From contig CAMXUZ010000267.1 in NCBI GenBank assembly GCA_947251855.1, positions 1-17,856 on the forward strand: a DNA stretch of 17,856 bases, given 5' to 3'. Within the stretch, counting starts at the first letter, position 1; each line of letters starts with the position of its first letter. The notes below the pieces were generated by a model, which saw only the letters and a list, made by a program, of their open reading frames with translations, was not told the DNA's origin and made no database searches. A program made the translations under genes and the position numbers. Below are positions 1 through 7,593 of this stretch, piece by piece. The stretch comes from an uncultured Ruaniaceae bacterium. Lineage in GTDB: Bacteria; Actinomycetota; Actinomycetes; Actinomycetales; Beutenbergiaceae.

Positions 1-175
1 GGTCGAGCCCGAGTTGCGCGCGGAGGGTTTCCACGGCCTCGGGGGTCGCGTCCTGCCCGAGCAGCTGGGTCGCGACGTCGCCGGGCAGCGCCTGCACGGC
101 GAAGAACACGAAGAACGCGGTGAGGAAGAGGGTGATGATGCCGGTCAGGAGCCGAGTGAGGATGAGTCGGGTCAT
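1..175 (-). CDS. ABC transporter permease, DppB/OppB type (partial, 3' part off the left edge)
   Basis: Inner-membrane permease of a peptide/nickel-family ABC importer; only the N-terminal ~58 residues are in the window. Translation gives MTRLILTRLLTGIITLFLTA, one hydrophobic first membrane helix, followed by the family hallmarks ALPGD and LLGQDATPEAVETLRAQLGLD-like text (LPGDxxxxLLG, then an LRxxLGL segment). The ATG overlaps the TGA of the binding-protein gene in an ATGA junction, so the two are translationally coupled. Position in the operon right after the binding protein fits the usual binding protein-permease-permease-ATPase layout; the rest should lie to the left. The substrate cannot be told from this fragment. 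Confidence 0.85.
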   Translation of the reverse strand, partial: MTRLILTRLLTGIITLFLTAFFVFFAVQALPGDVATQLLGQDATPEAVETLRAQLGLD

Positions 176-1725
176 TGCTCCTCCCGCAATCCGATGTTGA
201 GGTAGTCGAATTCGAATCCGAATTCGTCGTAGTTGACGACGTCGCTCGACAGTCCCACCAACCGGTCGCCGAAGACTGGGGTGAGGCAGGCGCCGTCGTC
301 GATGATGAGCCGCTGCGCGTCCTGGTACTTCGCGAGCCGGGACTCGTCGTTCGTGTCCGCCCGAGCGGAGTCGAGCAGGTCGTCGAACTGCTCGTTGGAC
401 CATGCGGATTCGTTGTAGCTCGAGCCCGAGCGGAAGATCTGGTTGAGCAGCTGATCGATCGGCCGGCCGGTCGCCCAGTAGCCCATCATCAGCGGCACCT
501 GCATCCAGATCTGGGTGTAGTAGGAGTCCGCGGAGGTGTTCGTGATGTCGAGGGTGATGCCCGCTTCCGCGGCTTGGTGCGCATACGCGGTGGCGATGGG
601 CGTGAAGTTCGGATCGTAGGCGGAGGTGTAGAGTTTCGTGCGGAATCCTTCCACTCCGGCGTCCTTGAGCAGGGCGCGGGCCTTGTCCGGATCGTATTCA
701 CGCTCGTATTCGAGGAACGCCGCGAGCTGCGGGGGAACGGGGTTGTCCCAGCCGGGCGCCCCGGTCCCTTGCAGGGCGGTGTCGAGGACCGCCGCGGGGT
801 CATAGGCGAGCCGCATCGCTTCCCGCACGCGGGAATCGGCGAACTCCTCCGAGGTGTAGAGCATCGGGATGGTGTACCACTGGGCGTTTTCTACCCGGGC
901 GATCGTCGTGCCCGGGGAGCCTTCGATCACGCGGGCGGTCGGGTTGTCCAGGTTGGTCTGCGCGAGCAGGTGGACCTGCCCGGCGAGCAACGCATTCACC
1001 CGGGCGCTGGAGTCTTGGATCGAGTAGAACTCGATCGCGTCCAGCTGCGGCCGGCCATCGAAGTAGTCCTCGTTCGCGACCACCTTGCCGGCCGCGGCGG
1101 ATTCGAAGGATTCGAGCTTGAACGGGCCCGTGCCGATGCCGGTGCGCCCGATCTGCTCAGCGGAGTCCTCCGGGATGATGTAGCACTGGTAGGCGGTCAG
1201 GAGCGAGGGGAACTCGGCGTTCGGGGTCGAGAGGTTGAATCGGACCGTCGTCTCGTCGGTCGCATCGATGGAGTCGATGAGGCTGAGCGGGCCGGCTTGG
1301 GGCGAACCGGTGTCGGGATCGAGGATGTGGCCGTAGCTGTAACGAACGTCGCGGGACGTGAGGGGCTGGCCGTCGTGGAAGCGCACCTCGGGGCGGAGCT
1401 TGAACGTCCACACCGTCGCGTCCGAGTTAGCGGACCATTCGGTGGCGAGGTCGGGCACCGTTTCCCCGTTGCGGTCGAGTCGGACCACCCGGTTGTACAG
1501 CGCGCCGAGATACTCGTACGCGGAGAGCGAGCTTGCGGGATCGAGAGTTTCCGCAGCGCTCGCGGCGGGTCGGGCGATCCGCATCGTTGCACCGGCAACG
1601 GCGTCTCCACGCGCGGCGTGTTCGGGAACGATCAACGCGGGCGCCCCGCATGCGGCGAGCCCCATCGCTGCCGCCCCGCCGGCGATTCCCTTCAAAAACA
1701 GCCGCCGGTCGATTGAATTAGCCAC
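172..1725 (-). CDS. ABC transporter substrate-binding lipoprotein, family 5 (oligopeptide/nickel type)
   Basis: Extracellular solute-binding lipoprotein of 517 residues that captures a peptide-like or related solute for the ABC importer encoded downstream. The N-terminus has a twin-arginine stretch (DRRLFLKG, residues 6-13), a hydrophobic core and a lipobox LAAC with the lipidated Cys at about residue 26, so Tat export and lipid anchoring are likely. The mature part shows the SBP family 5 pattern: ETLDPASS, LYNRVVRLDRNGETVPDLATEW, then WTFKLRPEVRFHDGQPLTSRDV and the GTGPFKL motif. Length is normal for the family. The start is a GTG at 1725 preceded by GAGGAGG (1731-1737) at a 5-base spacing; a nearer-upstream ATG at 1729 runs into a stop after three codons. 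Ligand unknown. Confidence 0.9.
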   Translation of the reverse strand: MANSIDRRLFLKGIAGGAAAMGLAACGAPALIVPEHAARGDAVAGATMRIARPAASAAETLDPASSLSAYEYLGALYNRVVRLDRNGETVPDLATEWSANSDATVWTFKLRPEVRFHDGQPLTSRDVRYSYGHILDPDTGSPQAGPLSLIDSIDATDETTVRFNLSTPNAEFPSLLTAYQCYIIPEDSAEQIGRTGIGTGPFKLESFESAAAGKVVANEDYFDGRPQLDAIEFYSIQDSSARVNALLAGQVHLLAQTNLDNPTARVIEGSPGTTIARVENAQWYTIPMLYTSEEFADSRVREAMRLAYDPAAVLDTALQGTGAPGWDNPVPPQLAAFLEYEREYDPDKARALLKDAGVEGFRTKLYTSAYDPNFTPIATAYAHQAAEAGITLDITNTSADSYYTQIWMQVPLMMGYWATGRPIDQLLNQIFRSGSSYNESAWSNEQFDDLLDSARADTNDESRLAKYQDAQRLIIDDGACLTPVFGDRLVGLSSDVVNYDEFGFEFDYLNIGLREEQ

Positions 1726-1795
1726 TCATGCCTCCTCGGCTGGCTCGTCGACTCTAATCGTGCAGTTGAACGATAACGCAGGTTTGGGGATTTCG

Positions 1796-1824
1796 CTAAT
1801 ACGCCTTGACCATTTCGTTATAAA
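1796..1824 (-). promoter_or_regulatory. Possible promoter for the ABC uptake operon
   Basis: On the minus strand there is a TTTATA (-35 like, 1819-1824), a 17-base spacer and TATTAG (-10 like, 1796-1801). It lies about 70 bases upstream of the GTG of the binding-protein gene, in the AT-richer middle of the 168-base divergent spacer shared with the dehydrogenase. It is a pattern match only. A plus-strand TTGACC at 1806-1811 lacks a convincing -10 at the right distance, so no promoter is proposed for the dehydrogenase. Confidence 0.3.
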
Positions 1825-1893
1825 TAGGACCGGGGACCTAGGTAGGCGCCGCGCCGCGGCTCTACTGTGGAAGTGGTACAGAAAGGAGCCACC

Positions 1894-2649
1894 ATGGCAC
1901 GGTTTACGGATAAGGTCGCGATCGTCACGGGCGGAGCTTCCGGCCTGGGAGAAGCAATCGCGAAGGAACTCGCGGGCGATGGCGCGGCCGTCGTCGTCTC
2001 CGATATCAATCTCGAGGGTGCGGAAGCGGTAGCCGCCGCGATTACCCAAGCCGGCGGTGCGGCGTCGGCATTCAAACAAGATACGGCGGACCCGGAGCAG
2101 AACAAGGCGGTCGTCGACTTCGCCGTGGAGACGTACGGCGGGCTCCACCTCGCGGTGAACAACGCTGGGATCGGCGGGGCGCAAGCACCCGCGGGTGAGG
2201 TGGACCTCGAGGACTGGCGCCGGGTCATAGACATCAACCTCAACGGCGTGCTGTACGGGATGCGCTACCAGATCCCGGAGATGCTCAAGGATCCCCACCG
2301 CAGTGCGATCGTCAACATGGCCTCGATCCACGGCACCGTGGCAGCGATCGGGAACGGCGCCTACACGGCGGCGAAGCACGGGGTGGTGGGACTCACGAAG
2401 AACGCCGCCGCCGAATACGGTGAGGCGGGCCTGCGCGTCAACTCGGTGGGCCCGGGCTACATCATGACGCCACTGTTGGAGAACACCCTCGAACCGGAGG
2501 TGCTGGAAGTGCTGAAGTCCAAGCACCCCCTCGGCCGGCTCGGCCGCTCGGAGGAAGTCTCCGCGCTCACCTGCTTCCTCCTCAGCGAGGCGGCGAGCTT
2601 CATCACGGGCAGCTACCATCTCGTTGACGGCGGCTACACCGCGGTGTGA
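1894..2649 (+). CDS. Short-chain dehydrogenase/reductase (SDR) family oxidoreductase
   Basis: NAD(P)-dependent cytoplasmic oxidoreductase of 251 residues, classical SDR. Visible motifs: cofactor-binding TGGASGLG (residues 12-19), NNAG (89-92), catalytic Ser in NMASIHG (Ser144), YTAAK with Tyr157 and Lys161, and VGPGYIMTPL after it. Asp37 at the end of the second strand (VVVSDIN) favours NAD over NADP by the usual rule. The start chosen is the ATG at 1894 with AAAGGAG at 1882-1888 five bases upstream; an upstream in-frame ATG at 1867 would sit over this ribosome-binding site and add nine residues not typical of the family. It stands alone on the plus strand, so context gives no substrate. Confidence 0.92.
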   Translation: MARFTDKVAIVTGGASGLGEAIAKELAGDGAAVVVSDINLEGAEAVAAAITQAGGAASAFKQDTADPEQNKAVVDFAVETYGGLHLAVNNAGIGGAQAPAGEVDLEDWRRVIDINLNGVLYGMRYQIPEMLKDPHRSAIVNMASIHGTVAAIGNGAYTAAKHGVVGLTKNAAAEYGEAGLRVNSVGPGYIMTPLLENTLEPEVLEVLKSKHPLGRLGRSEEVSALTCFLLSEAASFITGSYHLVDGGYTAV

Positions 2650-2686
2650 CGGCGCGGCGAGCTGTGCTTCCAAAGGTGCGGATGGA

Positions 2687-2725
2687 GCGACCTACCCTGC
2701 CAGCTGTTGGCGGGGTAGGCGTCGC
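2687..2725 (+). terminator. Hairpin after the SDR gene, likely terminator
   Basis: An 11-bp stem (cctaccctgcc 2691-2701 with ggcggggtagg 2709-2719, one G-U pair) closes a 7-base loop. It can be extended by gcga/tcgc (2687-2690 with 2722-2725) across a 2-base bulge. It begins about 40 bases after the dehydrogenase stop codon and lies between convergent genes. No T-run follows, which is common for actinobacterial terminators; it could act in both directions. Confidence 0.55.
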
Positions 2726-2768
2726 TTGCGCTCCGCGCCTTGGCCACGGAGGCGCTCAACCGCCGGCT

Positions 2769-2800
2769 GATAGGACCGCGCCGGTCCAGGGCACCCTATC
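2769..2800 (-). terminator. Hairpin at the end of the RiPP operon, possible terminator
   Basis: Just past the stop of the ABC permease gene (minus strand) there is a small inverted repeat ggacc-gcgcc-ggtcc (2773-2787). A second possible pairing, gatagg (2769-2774) with cctatc (2795-2800), encloses it; the two share bases at 2773-2774, so they compete or stack. Position fits termination of the cluster transcript; there is no T-run. Confidence 0.35.
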
Positions 2801-2811
2801 CTCTCTGCTCG

Positions 2812-3594
2812 CTACTCCTCCCACCTAAAGATGCGCGCTGCGACGAAGGAAAAAACGAGACTCGTTCCAAGCACCACCATGACTGATAGCCACACCGGGT
2901 GCACCGCGGGTATCCCCGTGAGTACGCTGAGAAGCAGGTCGGCGAAAAAGGTGAATGGCATGTAGGTGAGGAGCGACTCCAGCTGAGCAGGAAATGCTTC
3001 CAGCGGGAATACCAGACCAGAGAGGAAGAACGCGAGGAGCTGCACAAGCGTGCCCAAGTTCGATGCAGCATCTGGCCCCGGTAGGACCCCACCCAATAGG
3101 TACCCGAGAGAGCCGAATAGCACCATTCCTAGAAGGCTCACTCCTACAGCAGCCGGGATGACCCTGAGGCTGAATGCATCGAGCAACCATCCCAGGAGAA
3201 GAATTACCAAGGTCTGAAACGCTACGAGCACAAGTCGCACCGGGATATGGGTAATGAGAAACTCGGCCCGGGACACTGGTGTCGTCGATAACAGTCGCAA
3301 CACGCCGTCTCGTCTCAATGTCGCCAAAGGGGAAGCCGTGGCCGTAAATGCGATAGAAGTGACCGCCATAAAAAGCGACATTGCAATGATCTGATCAACG
3401 GCACCTTCACCGCCAGAATAGGCATCTATGCTCCCAAATATGAGTAGGAACAGGCCTAGAATGGCAAACGGAAAGAGGAATGAGAACCAGAAACTTCGCC
3501 CGTCGCGCAGAAGCTCTCGACGTTGCATGCCGAGCAGAGATTTCATTCGAGACCAAGAAATTCGCCTCGAGTCAGGCACTGTTTGACTAGTCAT
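2812..3594 (-). CDS. ABC-2 type transporter permease of the RiPP cluster
   Basis: Integral membrane subunit (260 residues) of an ABC exporter, probably for the mature peptide and/or self-protection. About six hydrophobic segments can be read (near residues 35-54, 68-88, 118-138, 145-170, 178-199, 234-253). The LSGLVFPLEAFP stretch followed by LTYMPFTFFADLL is typical of ABC-2 permeases (DrrB/NodJ-like). Its ATG lies inside the last codons of the ATPase gene (8-base overlap), so the two are coupled and form one transporter. It is the last gene of the cluster. It lacks a peptidase domain, so leader removal must come from elsewhere. Confidence 0.88.
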   Translation of the reverse strand: MTSQTVPDSRRISWSRMKSLLGMQRRELLRDGRSFWFSFLFPFAILGLFLLIFGSIDAYSGGEGAVDQIIAMSLFMAVTSIAFTATASPLATLRRDGVLRLLSTTPVSRAEFLITHIPVRLVLVAFQTLVILLLGWLLDAFSLRVIPAAVGVSLLGMVLFGSLGYLLGGVLPGPDAASNLGTLVQLLAFFLSGLVFPLEAFPAQLESLLTYMPFTFFADLLLSVLTGIPAVHPVWLSVMVVLGTSLVFSFVAARIFRWEE

Positions 3595-4537
3595 CGAGAA
3601 GCTCCTTTCCGGTCACCGTGCGAAATACGTGGTCAAGCCCGACGCGCCCAACAGTGATGTGACGGACGCTCGAAGCGGCCTCCGAAGCAAGTAGCCGCTT
3701 CAGAAAGAAGTCCGTATCGGACGTCTCCACAAGGATCGACAGACCAGAGGCTAAACGCTCCACTGAGTAGTCAAGTTCCGGTTCAAGGATGTCGCTCCGC
3801 AGACGCGATTGAGAAAAGCGTTCTGGATCAATCACGAACCCAACGTCCCCGCCGGGAACGTTCTCGATGATGAGATCTCGCGGTGTCCCGTCCGCAACGA
3901 TCCTCCCTTCGTGCATGATGATGACCGATTCACAGAGCTCCTCGGCTTCTTCCATGGAGTGAGTGGAGAGGAGAACTAGCGTGCCCCGCTCTCCCTCATT
4001 GCGGATCACGCGCCAAAGGTCATCTCGGATATTCGGATCGAGTCCGGCAGACGGCTCGTCAAGAACAAGGATTTCTGGGCGCGAAATGATCGCAGTGCCC
4101 ACGAGAACCCGCTGCAGTTGACCGCCAGAGAGGTGAGCGACCCGAGTGCGTGCGGACGCGCTGAGGTCAAGTTCCTCAATGACGTCCGCCGGCGCGCGCG
4201 AATGCGGAAAGAACGACGCCCACATTCCGAGGAGCTCTTGCACGGTCTGGTGCTGAAATAGCGCAGCCTTTTGGGGTTGGATAGAAAGCCGTCGGGTCAT
4301 GGTCTGGCGATCAACGAAAGGATCGACCCCGAGCACCCGTACCGAGCCCCGGTCAGCAGGGCGGAGCCCAGCAAGCATCTCTAGGGTGGTCGTCTTCCCC
4401 GCACCGTTCGGCCCGAGCAGGCCGAAGACTCCGCGGAAGGGCAACTCAAAACTCACGGCGTCAACAGCGTTGAAGGACTCGCCGTCTTGCGAATAAGTCT
4501 TCGTGAGTCTATCGGCTTCTACAGCGACCTCGTTCAA
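3587..4537 (-). CDS. ABC transporter ATP-binding protein of the RiPP cluster
   Basis: Cytoplasmic ATPase (316 residues) powering the adjacent ABC-2 permease. Motifs: Walker A GPNGAGKTT (42-50), signature LSGGQ (136-140), Walker B ILVLDEP (156-162) with SAGLD after it, and the switch His193 in STHSMEEAEEL. A C-terminal extension of about 100 residues after the nucleotide-binding domain is usual in DrrA/CcmA-like exporters. The start is a TTG one base after the stop of the dehydrogenase fusion; AAGGGG lies five bases upstream and no in-frame ATG precedes Walker A after the first strand, so TTG is preferred. Role in export or immunity is inferred from context. Confidence 0.9.
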   Translation of the reverse strand: MNEVAVEADRLTKTYSQDGESFNAVDAVSFELPFRGVFGLLGPNGAGKTTTLEMLAGLRPADRGSVRVLGVDPFVDRQTMTRRLSIQPQKAALFQHQTVQELLGMWASFFPHSRAPADVIEELDLSASARTRVAHLSGGQLQRVLVGTAIISRPEILVLDEPSAGLDPNIRDDLWRVIRNEGERGTLVLLSTHSMEEAEELCESVIIMHEGRIVADGTPRDLIIENVPGGDVGFVIDPERFSQSRLRSDILEPELDYSVERLASGLSILVETSDTDFFLKRLLASEAASSVRHITVGRVGLDHVFRTVTGKELLDD

Positions 4538-4538
4538 G

Positions 4539-6926
4539 CTAGCCCCTTCCCAGGCGCACGGGGTGCCCCACCGCTAATGCCAGTACTGGCCGGTGGTCCC
4601 ACGGCGTGCCATCGAGGAGCCTATTGATCGACTTGTCAGGTAAGATCCCTGCAAAGATCCCACCTTCCAACCCGCGTCCTCGCATGTCGAGCCAACCCGC
4701 GTGTAGGGCACTTCCTGCAGCCATCAACGCATCCAGATAGGACCGCACGCCGCCTCGATTTGTCAGTTCTGCTAGACGCATCGTGGCGATGACCAGCACA
4801 GGAGCCTCGGCATACTCCGGCTGGATAACAGCGTTCTGCAACGGATCGGGAGCAAGCGTCTTTATGCGCTCAAGCGACCCATCGTTTCGGATAATCCAGC
4901 TTGACGGTGGCTCACGGCTGACGTTCTGACCGACAACAGCAAAGTCAACACCCAGGGAGCCGTCGTCCCCAGGCAGCGCTCTGCGCGCCCTCGCGATGCG
5001 CTCGGCAACTGCCTCGATATCACTGTAATCGACCGGACGGCGGTCCCACGTTCGATGAGAGATCCGTCCGAGAATCCCATCGCCTAACCCCTCGAAACCG
5101 TGCCAGGCGGGAACTGCAACGCCGTTGTCAGCGACGTCGTCAGAATACTGAAGGAGCTGATCGACAAGCGCTGCCCCGGCGGGGAGCTTGTTGCTAGCCT
5201 GCTCACTCGTGGGGCGGGGAGAGGCGGGGGCGGACGGTTCGGCACCGAGCGTCCTGTGCATTCGTCCTTGAAACGAACGAGGTTCCGTTTCATCTACCTG
5301 TTTGCTGCTGTCGATGGCGATCAGGGCAGTTACCGGGTCGCTCCGCCGCGTGCGACGAGTCTGGCGTTGCAGCACCTCCGAGTCGGCTCTCGCATGGAGA
5401 CGCGGTCGCAGTCCCTGTGCCGTGGCGGCAGCGATGAAATGGGCACACGTGACGCCGGCATCGAGGTGCACTAATCGCAGAGCATTCGCACCGTACTTTT
5501 CACCCATCCGGCTAAGCGCAGCGGTCAGGAGGAGGTGAATGACACCGTCGGGCACCGGTACCTCACGTTCGGAGACGTGCACAAGCCGCTCGTTTACCCC
5601 GTCATACTGGTAATGGCCTGAACCTAGGCCGGCGACGCCCTCTCCTACCAGGACGTGCGCCTCGGGCGAACCTAGATTCCCACCAGTTGGGGCGTGTCGT
5701 TGGTATTCAACAGCGCCGTCTTCACGTCGGAAACCGAATGTGAGTCGAAGTGCCTCGAGAAGGCGTTTGATCTGAGCATCATCTGCCGACTCAGCTGTTG
5801 TAGCCGGAGAGTTCTCAAGACTTGACCGGTCGGGGCGTTGGAGCTGCACATTCGATGGTTTGTAATGAGTTATATGGGTGGCCGGATCGAGGAGATCAGC
5901 CGGGGGGAAAGCAACGATGTCTTCATATATGAGGGGGGCGGGTTCCGCTGGCACAGGCGAAGGTCCGCACTCCGCGCAGCCCGGTCGAGAATAGGTCTCT
6001 ATGGACCGCTCTGTACCATCTGCAATATCGATGAGAACGGCACGACGAATAAGTTTGATCTGCGCGGTACGAAGCGCTACCGGAACGAGGTTTCCCGCCA
6101 ATAGCGAGGTGATGAGCCTCGATTGTATGTCGACCGAGATGCTATTGAAGTCGTTATCGTTGCCAACGAAATGTTCGTGGTCGACGTCTGTCAGAGCAGC
6201 CAGGAAGCAGGAATGGCACGGCAGATCAGATCTGATCAGAGGGGAAAGGGTGAGCAGCCCGCGGTGGACGTAGGCGTGAACGAAGCTGTGTCCTCGTGCC
6301 CGGAGACGGCGCGCTTCCTCGCTGGAGATCGTCCCCAGCGCAACGGTCAGCGACTCGGTTCCGAGGTCGCGCTCGTCATCGGTGAGCAACACACCGGCAT
6401 TATTGAGTTGTTGACCCAATTCTTCGCGATTGATGAACGCGTCGCTGCCGATGATTCTTAGTGGGTTGCCCTCGGAATGTCCGAGCGCTTCGGCCGCGTT
6501 ACGAAAGCGTCGTGAGTTCGCTAGCCGCGCAGAAAGGGCGTGCCAGAGAATTTCCTGCGACTCCGTTGGCGAATCTGGCCCGTCGAGCGGCCCCCACTGC
6601 AGCAGGCGTTTAGCGTGGAGCAGGGACAGGGCGGCGTAAAGACTCTGTTCCGAAAGTCCGGTCTGCTTCGCAATCGTCGCTTGATCCGATGACCCATCCA
6701 GATGACCGAGAAGCGGCAATAGCCGCGTCCTGGCGAACTCTCCCGAAAAGTACACAGGGCTGGGCCCACCCGCGATGAGGACGCCTCCATCAACCACAGC
6801 GGTTCGGACCCCTCCGATAAGAGAGGGCTGGCCCGGCGGCTGCATAGCAACATCGTTGCGCGCGGCCATTCCGATGTGCATCGCATCCATTTTTCCGGAC
6901 GCGTCTAGGATTCGTCCCTTAACCAT
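4539..6926 (-). CDS. Fusion: leader-binding/ThiF-like domain plus SagB-type azoline dehydrogenase
   Basis: A 795-residue protein that appears to join two steps of azole formation. Residues ~35-115 look like a winged-helix leader-recognition domain (AVVDGGVLIAGG, then LLPLLGHLDGSS and LLHAKRLLQW). Residues ~150-330 resemble the ThiF-like/ocin partner of YcaO enzymes, with zinc-ligand pairs CHSC (237-240) and CAEC (317-320). From ~385 there are two nitroreductase-like halves of an FMN-dependent SagB/McbC dehydrogenase. The first shows HAPTGGNLGSPEAHVLV, LGSGHYQYD and LDAGVTCAHFIAAATAQGL; the second (~600-790) shows RISHRTWDRRPV and the GGVRSYLDALMAAGSALHAG stretch. The expected reaction is oxidation of thiazolines/oxazolines to thiazoles/oxazoles. 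ATG start with GAGAGGTGG just upstream, 16 bases after the preceding gene. The exact role of the N-terminal half beside a second ThiF-like protein is unclear. Confidence 0.82.
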   Translation of the reverse strand: MVKGRILDASGKMDAMHIGMAARNDVAMQPPGQPSLIGGVRTAVVDGGVLIAGGPSPVYFSGEFARTRLLPLLGHLDGSSDQATIAKQTGLSEQSLYAALSLLHAKRLLQWGPLDGPDSPTESQEILWHALSARLANSRRFRNAAEALGHSEGNPLRIIGSDAFINREELGQQLNNAGVLLTDDERDLGTESLTVALGTISSEEARRLRARGHSFVHAYVHRGLLTLSPLIRSDLPCHSCFLAALTDVDHEHFVGNDNDFNSISVDIQSRLITSLLAGNLVPVALRTAQIKLIRRAVLIDIADGTERSIETYSRPGCAECGPSPVPAEPAPLIYEDIVAFPPADLLDPATHITHYKPSNVQLQRPDRSSLENSPATTAESADDAQIKRLLEALRLTFGFRREDGAVEYQRHAPTGGNLGSPEAHVLVGEGVAGLGSGHYQYDGVNERLVHVSEREVPVPDGVIHLLLTAALSRMGEKYGANALRLVHLDAGVTCAHFIAAATAQGLRPRLHARADSEVLQRQTRRTRRSDPVTALIAIDSSKQVDETEPRSFQGRMHRTLGAEPSAPASPRPTSEQASNKLPAGAALVDQLLQYSDDVADNGVAVPAWHGFEGLGDGILGRISHRTWDRRPVDYSDIEAVAERIARARRALPGDDGSLGVDFAVVGQNVSREPPSSWIIRNDGSLERIKTLAPDPLQNAVIQPEYAEAPVLVIATMRLAELTNRGGVRSYLDALMAAGSALHAGWLDMRGRGLEGGIFAGILPDKSINRLLDGTPWDHRPVLALAVGHPVRLGRG

Positions 6927-6942
6927 TACCCACCTCTCGGTC

Positions 6943-7593
6943 TCAGGTCAGAAATTTCCACGTGCGCTCCTCCGGGGTTCCTGCTTGACCCCCGCACGTC
7001 GCGCACCCGTGGATTCCGACTACGCGATCGACAGAGCCCGTAAAGTTCGCAACATCCAGCCACATCGAGCGCCCGCCGAGACCTTGACCTGCACTCCCAG
7101 CTGACCGGGACATGTAAACAAGCGACAATACGCGTGCAACGACGTACTCGCTCTCGTGGTGCAACAGCAAGTTTGGGCCGCCTTCAGTAGCGGCAAACGC
7201 TTGGCGTTTCATAGTCTCGAAGGTTTCATCAGCGCCATGCTGAATAAGGCGTCTGGAGAAACACTCATAGCACCCACTATCTCCATCGGCAACCGGACCG
7301 ACTCTCACCATCGGGTATTCCAAGACAACAGGAATAGTAATCGAGCCGTCGATGCGCGACATCTTGTGAGCGCGCTGTTCCATATCCGGTCTCGGAACAG
7401 TAGCGACAAGAATCTGCGTCGTATTCGGTTCCGCCCAGGAAGGACCGCCGTAGCCATGAACTAGATCGTCTCGTGCAATATCCTTGACTCCGATCCCACC
7501 TAAGCTTTCGTGTATCCGATCAGTGAGCGCCTTAGCCTGGCTATCGAGGGCAGACAAAAAGATCGAATCTCTTAGGCGAAAGGCTGAGGCCAC
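6943..7593 (-). CDS. Short ThiF-like (ocin-ThiF/cyclodehydratase partner) protein with zinc tetrad
   Basis: A 216-residue protein resembling the C-terminal part of the ThiF-like partner that delivers the precursor to YcaO. It has two cysteine pairs, CYEC (108-111) in the context GPVADGDSGCYECFSRRL and CATC (197-200) in HGCATCGG, the expected structural zinc site. The family is usually clearly longer and starts with a leader-recognition domain; no such domain is visible here, so it is short for the family. The fusion protein encoded next carries that domain and its own cysteine pairs, suggesting that the partner function is split. GTG start, overlapping the YcaO gene by 22 bases. The alternative, a degenerate duplicate, is not excluded. 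Confidence 0.7.
   Translation of the reverse strand: MASAFRLRDSIFLSALDSQAKALTDRIHESLGGIGVKDIARDDLVHGYGGPSWAEPNTTQILVATVPRPDMEQRAHKMSRIDGSITIPVVLEYPMVRVGPVADGDSGCYECFSRRLIQHGADETFETMKRQAFAATEGGPNLLLHHESEYVVARVLSLVYMSRSAGSAGQGLGGRSMWLDVANFTGSVDRVVGIHGCATCGGQAGTPEERTWKFLT

Noticed and set aside
175..1716. Long plus-strand open frame (about 513 codons) opposite the binding-protein gene
   Set aside because: It is the antisense shadow of a clear SBP family 5 gene in GC-rich DNA; its translation is rich in Arg/Gly/Val with no motifs and no ribosome-binding site.
1726..2673. Minus-strand open frame of about 315 codons opposite the SDR gene
   Set aside because: Shadow of a well-supported dehydrogenase with intact cofactor and catalytic motifs; no known domain on the minus strand.
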